Below, piece after piece: positions 34,351 through 47,792 of a stretch of DNA of 64,000 nucleotides (position 1 is the first letter of the stretch; every line of letters begins with the position of its first letter). The notes under the pieces are model-generated. The model was not told the DNA's origin, ran no database searches, and saw nothing but the letters and a program-made list of their open reading frames with translations. Source of the DNA: Zygnema cylindricum. Lineage: Eukaryota; Streptophyta; Zygnematophyceae; Zygnematales; Zygnemataceae. The DNA is taken from positions 1 through 64,000 of the forward strand of contig JBBHKE010001610.1 of NCBI GenBank assembly GCA_037447655.1, given 5' to 3'. A program made the position numbers and the translations under genes.

Positions 34351-34756
34351 CTGAGTATTCAATTAAGTGGTTTGCAATTAGACATAATTTGTTGTAAGGA
34401 ACTATATCAAAGAATTAATGGTTATAATTCACAAAATCTACAAACGTCGGTGATGGGCGATGTTCTGTACGGATTTAGTTATGGGTAGTCTGAAACTTTG
34501 AATTGTGAAGAATCTGGTTTAGTTCCATACAGTACGGTCATACGATTGACGCTAATTTACTAGAACCATAATTAATGTCAAAGATAAATTAGATTCAATC
34601 ACTGTATTTCGGGTATCAATGTCAAAATTTTAGGGTGCCGATATAGCGTACAGTACGCTAATAACGATTCACGGTGTAGTTTTTGTTGGCGTTAGGCCCT
34701 TGAACCTAGAATAGAGTTAATAAGACTAATTGTTCCTTTACACTTATTATTTCCTA

Positions 34757-34964
34757 ACACTACACCTTGAATCGTTATTAGCGTATAGAAATTATTAGTG
34801 TAAAGAATAAATTAGCATCATTCATTCTAATTTAGTGCCTTGAAACGTGGCAGATTATGGTCCACCTCCTTAAATAGTGTAATTTATTACATTTAAGGTA
34901 TCAATGTCAAAATTTTGGGGTGCCGGTATAGCGTACATAAGGCTAATAACGATTCACGGTGTAG
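34757..34964. mobile_element. MITE-like element B with 22-bp inverted ends
   Basis: The left end ctacaccttgaatcgttatt and the right end aataacgattcacggtgtag are near-perfect inverted repeats around a 160-bp core containing gtggcagattatggtccacc and ccttaaatagtgtaat. Half-elements with the same ends or core occur at 34560-34680, in starch synthase intron 8 and inside the hAT copy at 44878. Confidence 0.6.
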
Positions 34965-36635
34965 TTCACGGTGTATCCCAAAACTGTGGCTGGCAAACGT
35001 TTTTACCGTCTGAACGTTTAAAGCTGAACCAGGTTTAAACTCCAGTCAGAACGTTGCCTCAATTTTTGAAGATTAAACTTTTGCCCTAATTTAAACAGTT
35101 CGTACATTTGTACACGTTGATATTAAATATCAAAGTACAAAAGTGCGTCATGTACTGTACTTTAGAATTTCATATAATCGTACATGTAGGGCTGTACGCA
35201 ATATGTGAGGTACATGTCCTGAAAAAAAAATACCAAATTTTTGGGCCAGAAACATCAAAGATTAGATATGTAAAAAAAAAAAAACAAAAAGCCTCTGGTG
35301 CGACTTTTAACGACATGTCGTTGTGCGACATGTCGTTGTCGTAGTGATTGTCGTTGAACCACCATAAAAGGTATTCGTTAATTAAAAACTTTATACCGTG
35401 AGCACAACTTTTTATTACAATTTAGCTCAATTTAAAAAAAGAAAAAGCTACGTATATTCGGTGTTATTTGGGGATTAAAATGTTCATACTGACACTGAAC
35501 CTTTTTATGCTGTTGTGGCCTTACGAGGGTATCAGTCGAGAGTTGAAGCCTAACACTGATAATAGGCGATCGCTGCATGGCTGAATGTCTGAGCGGGTCT
35601 ACATGACGAAGTGCCATCGATCTGAGAGTAAATGTCTGTTGTAACGGAGAGCCCTTCGTTACAAAGGGAAAAAGTTACCGGACCCGCGAGAACTTTTCAT
35701 ACCATACCAAACAAAATGTTTGACCAGTAGAATTCAGTTACCATTATTCATACGACAACCCAAACGAAAGGCGCTCCATTACAATTGACATTTGCCTTGA
35801 TAGACTTCAAGATTTTCTGACTTTGTGGCGTTAACTGCCATGTGTCGTGCACCTTGCGGTCGTATTTTTTTCGAGCATCCTCAGGCTGCCTCGTGGATGG
35901 TGTTCACTAGCTCTTTCAGGTTCAAGGACACGCGTATACAAAAGTATGATTTCTGCATTTACTATTGGTTAATAGGATCCGATTAGGATCCCTGTTTGTC
36001 CTACCCTCTCTTTCTCTGGAGTACGATTTGAGATAGTACAATTTAGACGAAGTATATTGCATTTAATATCTACTTTGTGACCAGAGAGTTTACCGGCCAG
36101 TTGGCGCATTGCTGAACACAAACCGCTCAATTTTACATGGACTTCTTATTTCATTAGACCGTCAATTTTGTACTACATTATGTACTTTTAAGTATATTTT
36201 TTTTGTACTTAACTACTTATAAAGCAGTACAGTACCGTACTTTCTACTTTTCGTCTACAGTAACATTTTTATTAGCAGTTTCCATACAAATTGTTTTGAC
36301 GGCCATATTTGTTGTTGCCTGCCTGCCGTCTGAAATAAAATTGCAAACATTTTTTCGCGGTATCGGTTCTGGATGGTTCCGGCTGAATAAAAATCTTAAA
36401 CATTATGTCCTTTTCTTTTCACACCTCCAATGCCTTATAGCAGCTTCTAGTAATCAGTAATAAGGCCCGTCCACACATACGAATCGGCGGCCACAGCCTG
36501 CATACAAAATTTATGGGAGTTTCTAGTTTCAAGTTTCAACCTTCTGCAGCTCTCCCATTTAGGGATCTATCGTTACCTCATGTGCGTTCTTAGCACTGTA
36601 GTTCTAGCCCGTAGAAGCCAGATCTGCACTTCTGA
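34965..36635. other. Spacer upstream of starch synthase, no gene
   Basis: tgtacatgta-type and tgtcgttgtgcgacatgtcg motifs, otherwise unremarkable. No coding frame of note. Confidence 0.45.
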
Positions 36636-36690
36636 GCCAATCAGGATACGGAATTAAGGATAAATAGAGTTTTACACAGGACAAGATTCA
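36636..36690 (+). promoter_or_regulatory. Putative starch synthase promoter (CCAAT and TATA-like)
   Basis: gccaat at 36636 and taaatag at 36661 lie about 290 bp before the start codon and would place transcription near 36690, with a 5' leader of about 260 nt. Judged only from motif spacing. Confidence 0.3.
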
Positions 36691-36952
36691 CTACATGCAG
36701 TCCCAACCTTAAGTGTTGCAGAATCTATTTTTCCATAGGTCGTCTTTTAGACCCTCTTCTAGACTGAAATTTCCTCACCACGTTGTTCCGTACACATTTC
36801 CATCGCCTTCCAATCGTACAATTTTCAATCATCCAGTCGATCACCCAGTTAGCTTTACTCGGCCAGTTCTCTCCAAAAATTGCCTATTCCTTTAATTCTT
36901 ACATTATCGTTGTTTGGTTTCATTTCCCTTTGGAGCTGCTGCAACGGCAGCC

Positions 36953-39900
36953 ATGGAAGCCGTTTTGAATGTCAACGCGTCTTTTGTTTGTGTCGGACCG
37001 GCAGTCAGATTGCCGGCCGGCCATGGCCGCCCGGGCATTGCTGGTGCTTCGCATGAAGTTTGTCGAGTCTCGCCTTTCTCATCTCACCATTTTAGAGGCT
37101 CTGCATGCAAGTTTTTAGCAGGAGAGGCTGGACTGAAGTCATTATCGCCCGCAGAGAGGAAGCTCTTGAAAAAGGAAAGATTTGGAATCACCGTCGCAGT
37201 TAGTCTCGATGAGGACCCTAGTTCAGTACAGGCCTCCTCTTCTATACAAGAAGCTCCTCCTGTCTCAGTTCGGGAAAGCGATTATCCCGAGGATTACGTG
37301 CTGGTCTCGGATGATCCGGAAGAGATAGAAAAAGAGATAAGGAGAATAGAGGAAGAAAACAAGCTCCTTCGTGAAAAAATTGCCATTGCAACCGCAGAAT
37401 CCGTTGAGATTGCAGAGGGCAGAAGAGACAAAGTTGATGTGACGCGACCGAGGATGAATGCGGAAGCTCCCTCCGTTGATTCTCGTCTTCCTGGTACAAG
37501 CTTTGTATCTCTTGCTACTCCGGTAACTGCTGCCTCAATGTCAGCTCCAGGTATAGTAGCATTGGTTTGGTTAGGTATTTAGTTAGGCCATATCGCGACA
37601 AATAGAGAGTCTCAAATGAAGTAACCGGAAATGAACGGAGACTTTTCTTGGAGAGGCTTGTGATCAGCTAAAACGGTACACTGTTAATTTCTGTGAAAGT
37701 TGATGATTCTAATGGCACTTAAGTTGGTTTTAGCATCAGTCTTTTTCTTTTTTTTAATGATTGTGGATAGTACGTGCTCACACCGAACAAACAGGATGAA
37801 ATTTAAAGTGCTGAATGGTTTTTTGATTTCCTTTGTTTTTATTCTCATGACTCATATTAAAACCATTTTTTGTTGTATGTAATAATACGTATAACCTTCA
37901 AGTACACGTTTTTATTATGACTTTTGTTACTGGGAGCATTTTATAAACTGACAAGTTGGTGCAACCTCCTTGTCTCTCAATGTTTCCGTTAAGTTTTTTT
38001 TACAACATCTTCTTTCCAGAGTTCTCAGACATTGCTTGCCCAATTTGTGACTGAATAGCATCTCTTCTGCCAGGAAACCCTTATGACTACTGTGAAATGC
38101 TTTCACATCCATCTTTTGGCAGTATACTGTTTCTTCTCCTTAATTGTGTTCAGTTGCACGAACTTTTTTTTTGGGTTTTTTTATTATTCCTTTTGTTCTT
38201 TTTGTTTAATTTGGTTTCTGGTTTTTGGTTTTTGCTTTTTGCAGTTTCACAAGATGAAACTTCCCTCGGGCAACGAAGCAAAGACTTGGAAAGAGCGGAA
38301 CTTGCAAGAAGCACATTTGGCACTGGACTACCGAAGACGGACAATCCTATAAGCGTTGTCTTCGTGTCATCCGAAGTAGCTCCATATTCTAAGACTGGAG
38401 GATTAGCAGATGTGGTGGGCTCTCTCCCTGTCGCCCTTGCTCAGAGAGGCCATCGAGTCATGGTGGTGTCACCGAGATACATGAACGGAGTAACCGACAG
38501 GCTCTATGATTCAGCTTTTGACTGTCAATGTCGTGTCAAAGTTGCCTGTTTTGACGGAGAGCACGAAGTTGCTTTTTTCCACGAGTATCGCGATGGAGTT
38601 GATTTTGTACGTTTCTAACACCCAGGATGGTTTTTGTTTATTATCATTTTTTTTTGTCTTTCTTCTCTCTCTTAAAGCTCTTAAGGATGGCTGGTCATTC
38701 CTTCCCATTTTCTGTTTGTTTGTTTTCTTTTTAGATTTTTTATGTGAAACTTCTCGAGGACCAATTTTCTTGTGCTTGTTATGGCAGGTTTTTGTTGATC
38801 ATCCAGCATATCATAGGCCAGGGACACCTTATGGGGATACTCGTGGAGCTTTTGGAGACAATCAGGTAATAAGCGAATTGATGTATATTGCTCTACAGTG
38901 TCTCATTGCTGGAAAGAGTCATTTTTGCTATGACGTGTCTTGTTCCTATGCTTGTATCAAGCTTCGAAATCTGCCTCACTTAAAGTGCTTGTTCTCCTCT
39001 CTCTCTCTCCCTTTTTCTCCCCTCCCTCTCGCGCTCTCCTTCTCTCTCTCCCCTTCTCTCTCTCTCTGTGTCAATGTGCAGTTCCGCTTTACCGTACTAT
39101 GCCATGCAGCTTGTGAGGCTCCACTGCAGCTGCCCTTGGGAGGATTCACATATGGGGAAAACGTGTTATTTGTTGCAAATGACTGGCATGCAGGTCTTGT
39201 GCCTGTGTAAGTAGTTGAATTCCATAGCACCCTCTTACCCACTTTTTTGGGGGCTGGGGGCGTGGGGAGAGAGGAGGAGAGGGGAGGAGAGGGGAGGAGA
39301 AGGCTAATTAGAAGTGAGACAAATAAATATGTTTCGATGGAGATGGGTCTCATTCAGCATGAAAGTCTCACATGGTTCAGTGGATGCTAATTTTGCCAAA
39401 TGCACCTCACATTGTATGTACTATCTACAGCCTTGTTGGCGTTTGAAATGAGATCTGTATTTAGTTTGCAGACACATAGACTTTTCATCCATGCGTCATC
39501 GACTGTGACATATCAGCAATATGCACAACAACCTAATTATGTTTCCTTCACCAACTGCTTATAACATTTTAAGCTTTTGGCTTCAACTGGATGTTGCTTC
39601 TTCCCTGCAGAAGTTCAATTGCTGGAGTCTTTGGACTTACAGTGTCCTTTCTACCTTGTGTTTTGTCTCTTCAGGCTTTTGGCCGCAAAGTATCGGAAAT
39701 ACAATGTCTACACCAAGGCTCGATGTATCTTGTGTATACACAACTTGGCGCATCAGGTTAAAACTGCCTCTTTTGGGAGATAGGGGGGGAATATAGGCTC
39801 AGATTTTCTTTTGTATATTTCTTTTGTAGAAAACCTCATTGTTGAAACTTGTGTCAGCAGTTTGTGGCTAATACACTAGTCTTCCTGTGGCTGGGTTAGT

Positions 39901-42900
39901 AAACCGTTTTCTGTCGCTGAACCTTTTGTTGTCACCTCAGCATGCCATATGCAGTTTTTTTCTTGGCAGGTTCGTCGCATACGCAAACAGGTGTGGAATG
40001 CTGTTGAACTTACGTGCATATTGTTTGTGTTGATGGCAGGGGGTGGAGCCGGGCTTGACTTTTGGAAACTTGGGTCTTCCCGGTGAATGGTATGGTGCTC
40101 TTGAGTGGGTGTTTCCACAATGGGCTCGTGCACACGCCCTTGACAAAGGAGAAGCTGTCAACATAATGAAAGGAGCACTTGTCACTTCAGACCGTATTTT
40201 AACAGTTAGTCAGGTGATGATTAACTTGATCATTGGATATCAGAATTTTCCACTTTATTTTTTCTGTTTGGGCTGTAGAATTGCAAGCCCCTCTAGTTTT
40301 TCTGACAAAGGCCCCAGAAAATCAGTTTACTTTGGCCATATTAATCAGGATATTTGTTCAATGTCTTTTCTTTTGGTGGCTCTTTTCATTCTGGTATTAT
40401 GTTTCACCGAAAGTACTGGGGAATATTGTAGCTGCATAGAATCACCCATATGAGTGTATGACTTTATCTGTCAATTTTGTTGCTGACGGAACTTTCTTGA
40501 TGGACTTGGATGGATGCAGGGGTATGCTTGGGAAATAACAACCACTGAAGGTGGTTGGGGTCTTGATGGCTTGTTAAGAAGTAGAAGTGCAGTACTTAAT
40601 GGTGAGATAGAGTGCAGATTTTCAAAATTTTTAATTCTTTGACTGGCTGTCATAGCTCATGGGTGGCAATTTTTTTGTCTTTGTTGGCATGTGAACAACT
40701 GTGTATTTTTGCTGCTGGTTTAGTCTGTTAGTCTTCCGTGGATTCGTTCTCTTGTGCCTTTTTGTGAGCTTTCTTATGTGGTGAAGGGTTTCTTGTCTTT
40801 GATCAGTGGTGGAATTTTCGGTAAGATAGCTCTGCAGCTCTTTTGGCGATTTCTTTAGCAATTTCCTTTTACATTATGGAGGGGGTTTTTGCTTTATTGA
40901 GTAGTCTTCGTCCTAATGTTTCATATTGTGATTCATCATTAAAGTTATGCTCAACTTTTGATTTCCAGCACTCCAGAAGCACACATTTGCTGTTCTTTCT
41001 TGTTTGTTTGCTTCTTAATGTCTTCATTCATGCTTATAATTGCAGGCATTACCAATGGTGTGGATGTCGTTGACTGGAATCCCGCAACAGACAAACATAT
41101 ACCCTCACAGTTTTCTGTGGAAGATCTTTCAGGAAAGGTATGTACTGGTTTTCCTAAGACAGACATTTGGCGCCTCGTGACTGGCTCAACCTTAAGTTTC
41201 ATGCATGCCTAAGTAAATGGGGCTGGGGCACATTGAGTTTTTTGGTTTACGAAGTATGGAAGTAATCTAAGCCTTATTCTTTAATAATTGCCTCTTTTAT
41301 GCGGGGCCTTTATTGCTAAATCCAGTGGTGGCTAGTTGTTGAGTTTATGAAAATGAATTGCGCCTCTTTTTTTATAATAATAAGCACTCATCCTGTCTGA
41401 GAGTCTGTTTACAGTGACACATCCACCTGGTTATTAGGAGAGTGATCGTCATCTTGAAGGCTTTGCTCTACTAGGAACCACTTTTGCAATATAGCTTGGT
41501 ATGGCTCTCAGTAAAGCCATAGATAGTCTGAAGCAGTTTAAACTAGTTTTGTAAAGTAAATTATATCTCCTTTGACTCGCTCAGCTGCAAGGTCTATACT
41601 GGATTAGTACTCTATCCTTATTCAATGCACTGTTAAAAGTGTCAAAATTAGCTGTGGTTTAGAAATCACGGCTCAGCAATGCAAAGGAATGTAGTCTCTT
41701 ATTTTTAGGGTCAATCACTGTAATTTATGACAGGCTCATGTTTTGTTAAAGAATATGAGGTGACACACTTTGTATTATAAAATTAGTACAGGACACCGAT
41801 CATCTCCAAAACTGAGTTTCCCTTTTCTCAACAGTCATCTATGTATGGCCAGATTGTATATGGTCGCATTGTGGTCATACTGTAGTATCACAATTGGTTT
41901 TAATTTATCGTGATAGAATCAATTATAACGGACCATTGTCGCGCATTTAATAGTACAGTACACCATCACTATTAGTTAGGGAATTATTAGCGTTAGGACT
42001 TCGTAAGACTTTAACTGAACTAAATTCTGTTTTCCAACGTGGCTCATTGTGGACCACTTTCCTAAATAGTCTTATCAACACTAGATTATCATTTCTGGTA
42101 AACAAAAACACTCGAATTATTAACTATTATAGGAATGATGCAACGTAACTCATTGTGGGCCACGTACCTGAATTGTGTTGTTAACACGAATTTATGATTT
42201 TTGGTCAAAAAACTCTTGAATTAGAGTGCTCAACTTTAATAGCTATGGACGCTGTGCTCTATGATTTGCATGTACACGACTATTTGAAAGGTAATTTCTG
42301 GGTCACGTTGAATTTTATGGACTGTCCACATGAACTAGGGGAATTAATTGCACAACTGCAGCCGTCAAGCAGATTTTGGCCTGAGATAAAGCATTTGCTG
42401 ATCATGATGGTTACTTGAGGGGAACTATTTGCAACAGAGTTGTGCATTATAGCATTTACTTTTTTCATTTTTGGACAGCTAAAGTGAGGAGAGCCATTAC
42501 CATTAAGTATGATTCAAGTTCTCTAAGCAACATTCTTAGTCGAAGCTGTCGGCTGAAATTTTAGTGGGGCAAGTCATTGTGAAAGTCTCTGGAATTAGCA
42601 TAAACATATTTTACTTGTTTGATTTTATGAGCTGCCATGTGCTCTTTACTGGATTGCCATAAATTGGTCTTAGAACCATTTTGGATCTAATTATAATTCT
42701 GCGGCTGCCGTTAGGAAAGAACCTTCTCTTATGATATGATAGAGAATTGGTATGAAGCCCCACCACAACTTTACCACCATAACCTAGAGGGCGCATGTGA
42801 CCTTGTTTTATGAACTTCTTGAGTAGTCATGTTACAGGAATATCACTATTCTGGTGGAATCTGCTTCGGAAAGGTTTTTTTTAATGCAGGCTTTTTGGAT

Positions 42901-45900
42901 TGCGCTACTGCACATTCTGACCCGGCTTCATTTTATGCATACAGGCTGAATGCAAAGCTGCCTTACAAAAGGAGTTAGGCCTTCCTGTCAGACCAGATGT
43001 TCCACTTGTAAGTACTCATTGTGAGGCTTGAAATTTTGTCTTAGCCGAATTTTCTGAAGTACCCAGCATGACTTGTTTCAGTGTTGAAAAATCTGACTTT
43101 CAATGAATATTATGTGACCTATATGGTTGCTTTTTAGGTAGGTTCATACTTATTTGGAAGAAATGAAGAAACTTAGCACTTGGGACTGTTTTTGCAGATT
43201 GGTTTTATTGGTCGCCTAGATCATCAGAAAGGCCCGGACATCATTCAGGGTGCACTACCTCAGCTGATGACAGATGATGTACAGATGGTGGGTCGCCCAT
43301 CTTTTCCAATTATTGTAGTTGCAAAACATTCTTGCCAGGAAGTTGTGCATAGCCTGTGTCTAGTTGGGGGAGGATACTTCAAAAATCTTAGAATGTTTTT
43401 TGACCAGTTTTTATGTTCGCTCTTTTAAGGATTGACGGTAAATTTTGCCGAGAGCATGTTGTAGGTAAAATCTGAAGTACACTGTGTCCATAGTCACTCG
43501 AGTAAAGGTCACTGAGGCTGTGATGTAGTCTGGATGGTAGCAATGCAAACACTGGCGGTGGAATATGCATTGCACCTCATTTTGGCAGTTATTTTCATTG
43601 CATAGAAATCTGGTACCGCCTTTGAGTAAGACGTATTCCTACTCATCCTCTCTGGAATATGTCACTTCAAACAACACCGCTCCTATTTTAAACTATGGAA
43701 GTAGCTCAGTGTTTGTTTATAAATGGCACACTTGTTGATGATTTATTCATCTATACCACTATTGAAAAAGGTTGAATGGCTTTGCAAGACCAGTCATGCT
43801 TATTAAACCCTCGCGCTGGAAATTAGCTGGCAGAAAGCATAGAACGTTCATGACCAGGCAAAGGGCAGCCATTTTGAGAAACCCTGAAGCCAATAGTTTC
43901 AGCATTTGACAGGAACTGTGAGTTTCTGGATCTTTTGGCTTTACCAGAAGATTGCTTGAAGCAGAGTGGTGAGCTAGGTTTTTGTAATTGTCACGATCTG
44001 ATTAGTCCGTGATGTTAAGGACGTGGTAGGGACAAGTTGCCCACTTATTAACTTTCCTGTCTTTAATGCCGATTGCTGATCACCAATGTGCAAACTTCAA
44101 TGTGAAACAATGCCAAAAGCTCAGGGCCACATGTTTTTAATAATCTTTGCAGGTGATGCTGGGGAGCGGTGATCCTGCGATTGAATCGTGGATGACCTGG
44201 GCTGAGGGTGAATATAAGGATAAGTTCCGTGGATGGGTTGGCTTCAGTGTTCCTGTGGCTCATCGTATCACTGCAGGGTGAGCTGACTTGCTATGTAATT
44301 GGTGTACTCTTGCAGCAAAAGTGTGAAGCTTTATAATGAAACACTTCTGGTTTTAGCATTTTAAAGCTGATAGCCTGCTGTTTTTGATGTTCTGAATGAT
44401 ATAGACATTCTTAACTGTGGATTGGAGGAAAGATTTTACGTTCTAAGGAGGTGATCCAACTTTTCCCTGCAATGTTAAGTACATTTTGCACGATTTAGCG
44501 CTACAAAGAACTCATTCAGTCTCTTTGTTTCTCTTTGGCTTCAGGTGTGACATCCTCCTCATGCCTTCCAGATTCGAGCCCTGTGGTTTGAACCAGCTTT
44601 ACGCTATGCGATATGGAACTGTTCCAGTTGCGCACTGTACAGGAGGACTCAGGGTAAGGCAAAAACTCTACAGCTATAAAGGATTCTGGCATCTTTTGTC
44701 TGACTACGTTCTCTGACAATTTCAGATTTCAGGAGTTGCTCCCTGACATACCCTAAAACATGTCGTAAAAGAGGGTAAAGACAAATTAATTGTTAAGAAC
44801 TTGTTTTGCATGAAGCCGTGTGGAAAAAACAATGCACCCTGTACGTACTTTTAGCCTTTAAAGTGGTATTGATATCGTAATGTTGTGTATCAGTAGCCTC
44901 TTACCGATAATCGATATGCCGATAATTGTTATGTACTTTTTTTGGCTCGCTGATAATCAATATATTGATTTGATTTATCAATTAGAGAATATAGCGATAT
45001 TTTACTGATGTATTGGTCCGATATAGCGATAAATGAATATCACGTCAATTGACCCTTAACTTCAATGGTTTTTTAGGATTTCATTGGTCTTTATTTTTAT
45101 ACATTATGGTACTAGATGTCCCATTGCCATTAGAATTAATGAAACATGAGCAAAAACACTGTATTAGAATCTGCCAGACTAAATTTTGTTATTGTGACGT
45201 GGTTTATTGTAAGCTACTTAAATAGTGAAATTAATGCTAATATGTGAGTTTGGGTCAAAAAAATTCACCTGGATCTAGAGTGATTAATTCTAATAATCGG
45301 AATGGGCGGTGTAGTGCCGGTTTGAGACGGAACCGAACTGAATGACCGAACCGGTTTTCTGGCGGTTAGATTTGTGACATTCGAACACGGTTTAAAAATG
45401 TTTGCTCTGGTTCGAGCATTTTTGGAAGCCGTTTAGTTCGATTCCCCAAACCGTTCCCAATCCAGTGTGGTAAAAAAAAAAGGGGGGGGGGGGGGTGGTG
45501 TGTGTGCACACAGTGGGGGGGTTTTAGCATTAGCGGCTTCACAGTTTGGTTCAGTGGGATCTAAACGGTTTTGTTTGGTTTGAGAAATCCAACCCCGATT
45601 TGAAATTGTTTGGTTCAGTTGGGCCAAAAATGGAACCAAACTGAACTGAACGGAACCGAACCGAACCGAACTGACCTGGGTCGGGTGTTGGTAGCTCTCC
45701 TCCCTCATTGTGTCACAGATTTACAACGCGTCGCCACTCTCCGTGGTGACGCGTTGCATCTGAATGCAAGAACGCTTCAAGTGGGAATTTCTGACATCAT
45801 ATTCGCGTAAAGTGGGGCACATTTGTGGTCAAATTTGTTTCAAGTGGGAATTGTACTTTCCTGTCATAGACGGTGCATGCTGTACAGTATGTACTGTATG

Positions 45901-47792
45901 CTATACACTCTTTACTATATATGGATATATATCGGCCATAACAATTTATTCGCCACCGCACGATATATTTCTTCCCCTTGCTGTTCTACAATCAATAATA
46001 TCGATTATCAGAAATAACGCGATTAGGAAATGTCACGATACACAACTCTATGATATTGAATACCAGAAAATCACAAATATTGGGTATCCTAAAATCGCGA
46101 ATATCGCCCCCTATCGATGTTGGATATCGGAATATATTGTTGGCATTTTGGTATGATACGCCACACTGATTTCACTCTCTTATGTCTGGTAGTGTTTTTG
46201 AAATATAGAGTATACTTGTTTAAGTAGTGGTGTTATTGCCATTGGTACGGGTGATACATTATGTTTAGGAAATTTACTGGCCGGTGCTCTCTCTGATTTA
46301 TAACTGCTGAGATTGTTTTTGTTCACCCTCGATCTGGTAGTACATTCTGTTATTATTATCACATTACATTAGAAATAGATTGTTCCATAAATCTCAATTG
46401 TAGAGTTGTGACAATCTTTGTCTGTGGCAATGAAGAAACCTGCTTTGAAAGAGTATATCTACACTGCCCATCGCTATTACTGTTAAAAATTATTAGTTTA
46501 TATGTGTAATTATGTATGGTGGGTAGTGGAGCTTCTGTAAGCAAATGTATTACCGGTTACTTTGCCTTGCTCCTGCGAGGAAGGTTGCTGTTTCAGGTGC
46601 TAACGGCAGCATCGTGAGTACCTGCAGGACACAATCGAGGACTTCAACCCCTTTGCACAGGGAGGAGCAGGAGCTGGAACAGGGTATGTCCTCTCTGTGG
46701 GCTCGCAATTGCTCTTGGGCTGTTCTCATGTGGAATTGTGCAGAGGCACTTTTGGAGCTACAAGTTCATGTTCTCATGTAGTCTAAAAGCACATTTGCAG
46801 TAGTCAATTGCAGTCTGTTATGTAAGTTCAGACGATCTACATTCATCGATAGTGCCAGGTCATAACTGCCAGGCCATGTTTTTTTTGCTTCACGGCCCTT
46901 CAGCGTGTACATATAGATAGACCATAATTTGGGTCAATCAGGTTATGGCTAAAAGGTGGAAATTTTGTATAATAACTTGCATTTTTTTCCGGTGGGACAT
47001 GTTTGGGCTGGATCAGGTGGACATTTTCTCCTCTTTCCGTCGAGGGAATGATGGGGGTAAGTTTTGTTGAGCTCTGACCTCTAGCTTGGTATATGTTTTG
47101 TTTGCATGTTTCCACTGGAGACATGAATAGTGTTTATTTTGCATTCTACTGGCAGTTGATGAACAATTTTGTCCTTATGGATCTATTTGTTGGGATCGAT
47201 GTATTTGTTGTGATGCCAGTTGTCTGGGGGATTTCCTGTTTTTGGAATGTAGATCAAGTTCTGACCTGGTTCTGAATGAAAACATGATCCCTGGTTCTGA
47301 GTGAAAACACGACACCTGGTTCTGAATGAAAACACGACACCTGGTTCTGAATGAAAACATGACACCTGGTTCTGAATGAAAACATGATCCCTAGTTCTGA
47401 ATGAAAACACGACACCTGGTTCTGAATGAAAACATGATCCCTGGTTCTGAATGAAAACACGACACCTCGTTCTGAATGAAAACACGACACCTGGTTCTGA
47501 ATGAAAACATGACACCTGGTTCTGAATGAAAACATGATCCCTGGTTCTGAATGAAAACATGATCCCTGGTTCTGGATGAATACCACGACGACAGGGGATG
47601 AAGCTGAATTTGATTCTCTGCTGTTCTCTATGACAGGCAATGTGGACGGCCATTTCAACTTATCGCGAGCAGAAAGAGTCGTGGCGAGGAATAATGCTCC
47701 GTGGCATGACATCCGATATGTCCTGGGAAAGGGCAGCTCTACAATATGAACAAGTGTTCCAATGGGCTTTGATGGATCCCCCTTATGCTTAA
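36953..47792 (+). CDS. SSI: Starch synthase I, chloroplastic (15 exons)
   Basis: Transfers glucose from ADP-glucose to growing alpha-1,4-glucan chains (GT5 family) in plastid starch. Exons: 36953-37550, 38245-38606, 38788-38865, 39082-39206, 39675-39756, 40040-40213, 40520-40601, 41046-41137, 42945-43007, 43198-43287, 44153-44277, 44545-44653, 46628-46683, 47017-47056, 47637-47792. All introns are GT-AG and the frame is unbroken: 743 residues, longer than the usual about 640-650. The start is the first in-frame ATG, in good context (gcagccATGG). Residues 1 to about 225 are a transit peptide plus a variable region with a Glu/Lys coiled coil at about 120-148. The GT5 domain begins at [20 protein letters not shown] (KTGGL at 249), then [36 protein letters not shown] (about 632-645) and the second TGGL near 656. 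The match is to the SSI class ([20 protein letters not shown]) rather than SSII-IV. Introns 8 and 12 hold transposons and intron 14 a minisatellite. Confidence 0.95.
38995..39070. repeat. CT-rich tract in starch synthase intron 3
   Basis: tctctctccctttttctccc and similar, ending at the acceptor of exon 4, where it may serve as an extended polypyrimidine tract. Confidence 0.7.
41954..42260. mobile_element. MITE-like insertion in starch synthase intron 8
   Basis: The left end agtacaccatcactattagt resembles the MITE ends at 33405. The right end taatagctatggacgctgtg is a diverged inverse. The core contains two versions of the family motif (gtggctcattgtggaccact and gtaactcattgtgggccacg). It does not disturb the splice sites. 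Confidence 0.5.
44878..46050. mobile_element. hAT-type element in starch synthase intron 12
   Basis: The 1173-bp element starts taatgttgtgtatcag and ends cacgatacacaactcta. It is flanked by tgatatcg (44870-44877) and tgatattg (46051-46058), which agree at 7 of 8 positions. The ends match the element at 12908. Inside are a MITE-core segment (about 45126-45313), an aaccgaaccgaactgaac-type repeat (45330-45690) and a G14 run near 45482. No transposase. It lies wholly within the intron. Confidence 0.8.
47265..47578. repeat. 25-bp minisatellite in starch synthase intron 14
   Basis: About 12.5 head-to-tail units with consensus cctggttctgaatgaaaaca followed by cgaca or tgatc, and no spacers. The unit has no stop in any minus-strand frame, producing spurious antisense ORFs of 152 and 156 residues. 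Confidence 0.97.

Noticed and set aside
36914-36952. Upstream extension of the starch synthase first exon
   Set aside because: The extension begins with TTG, not ATG. The first in-frame ATG, in strong context, is at 36953.
47183-47712. 152- and 156-residue minus-strand ORFs; regular array resembling a CRISPR
   Set aside because: The 25-bp units are head to tail without spacers inside an intron of a eukaryotic gene. The frames are open only because the unit lacks antisense stops.
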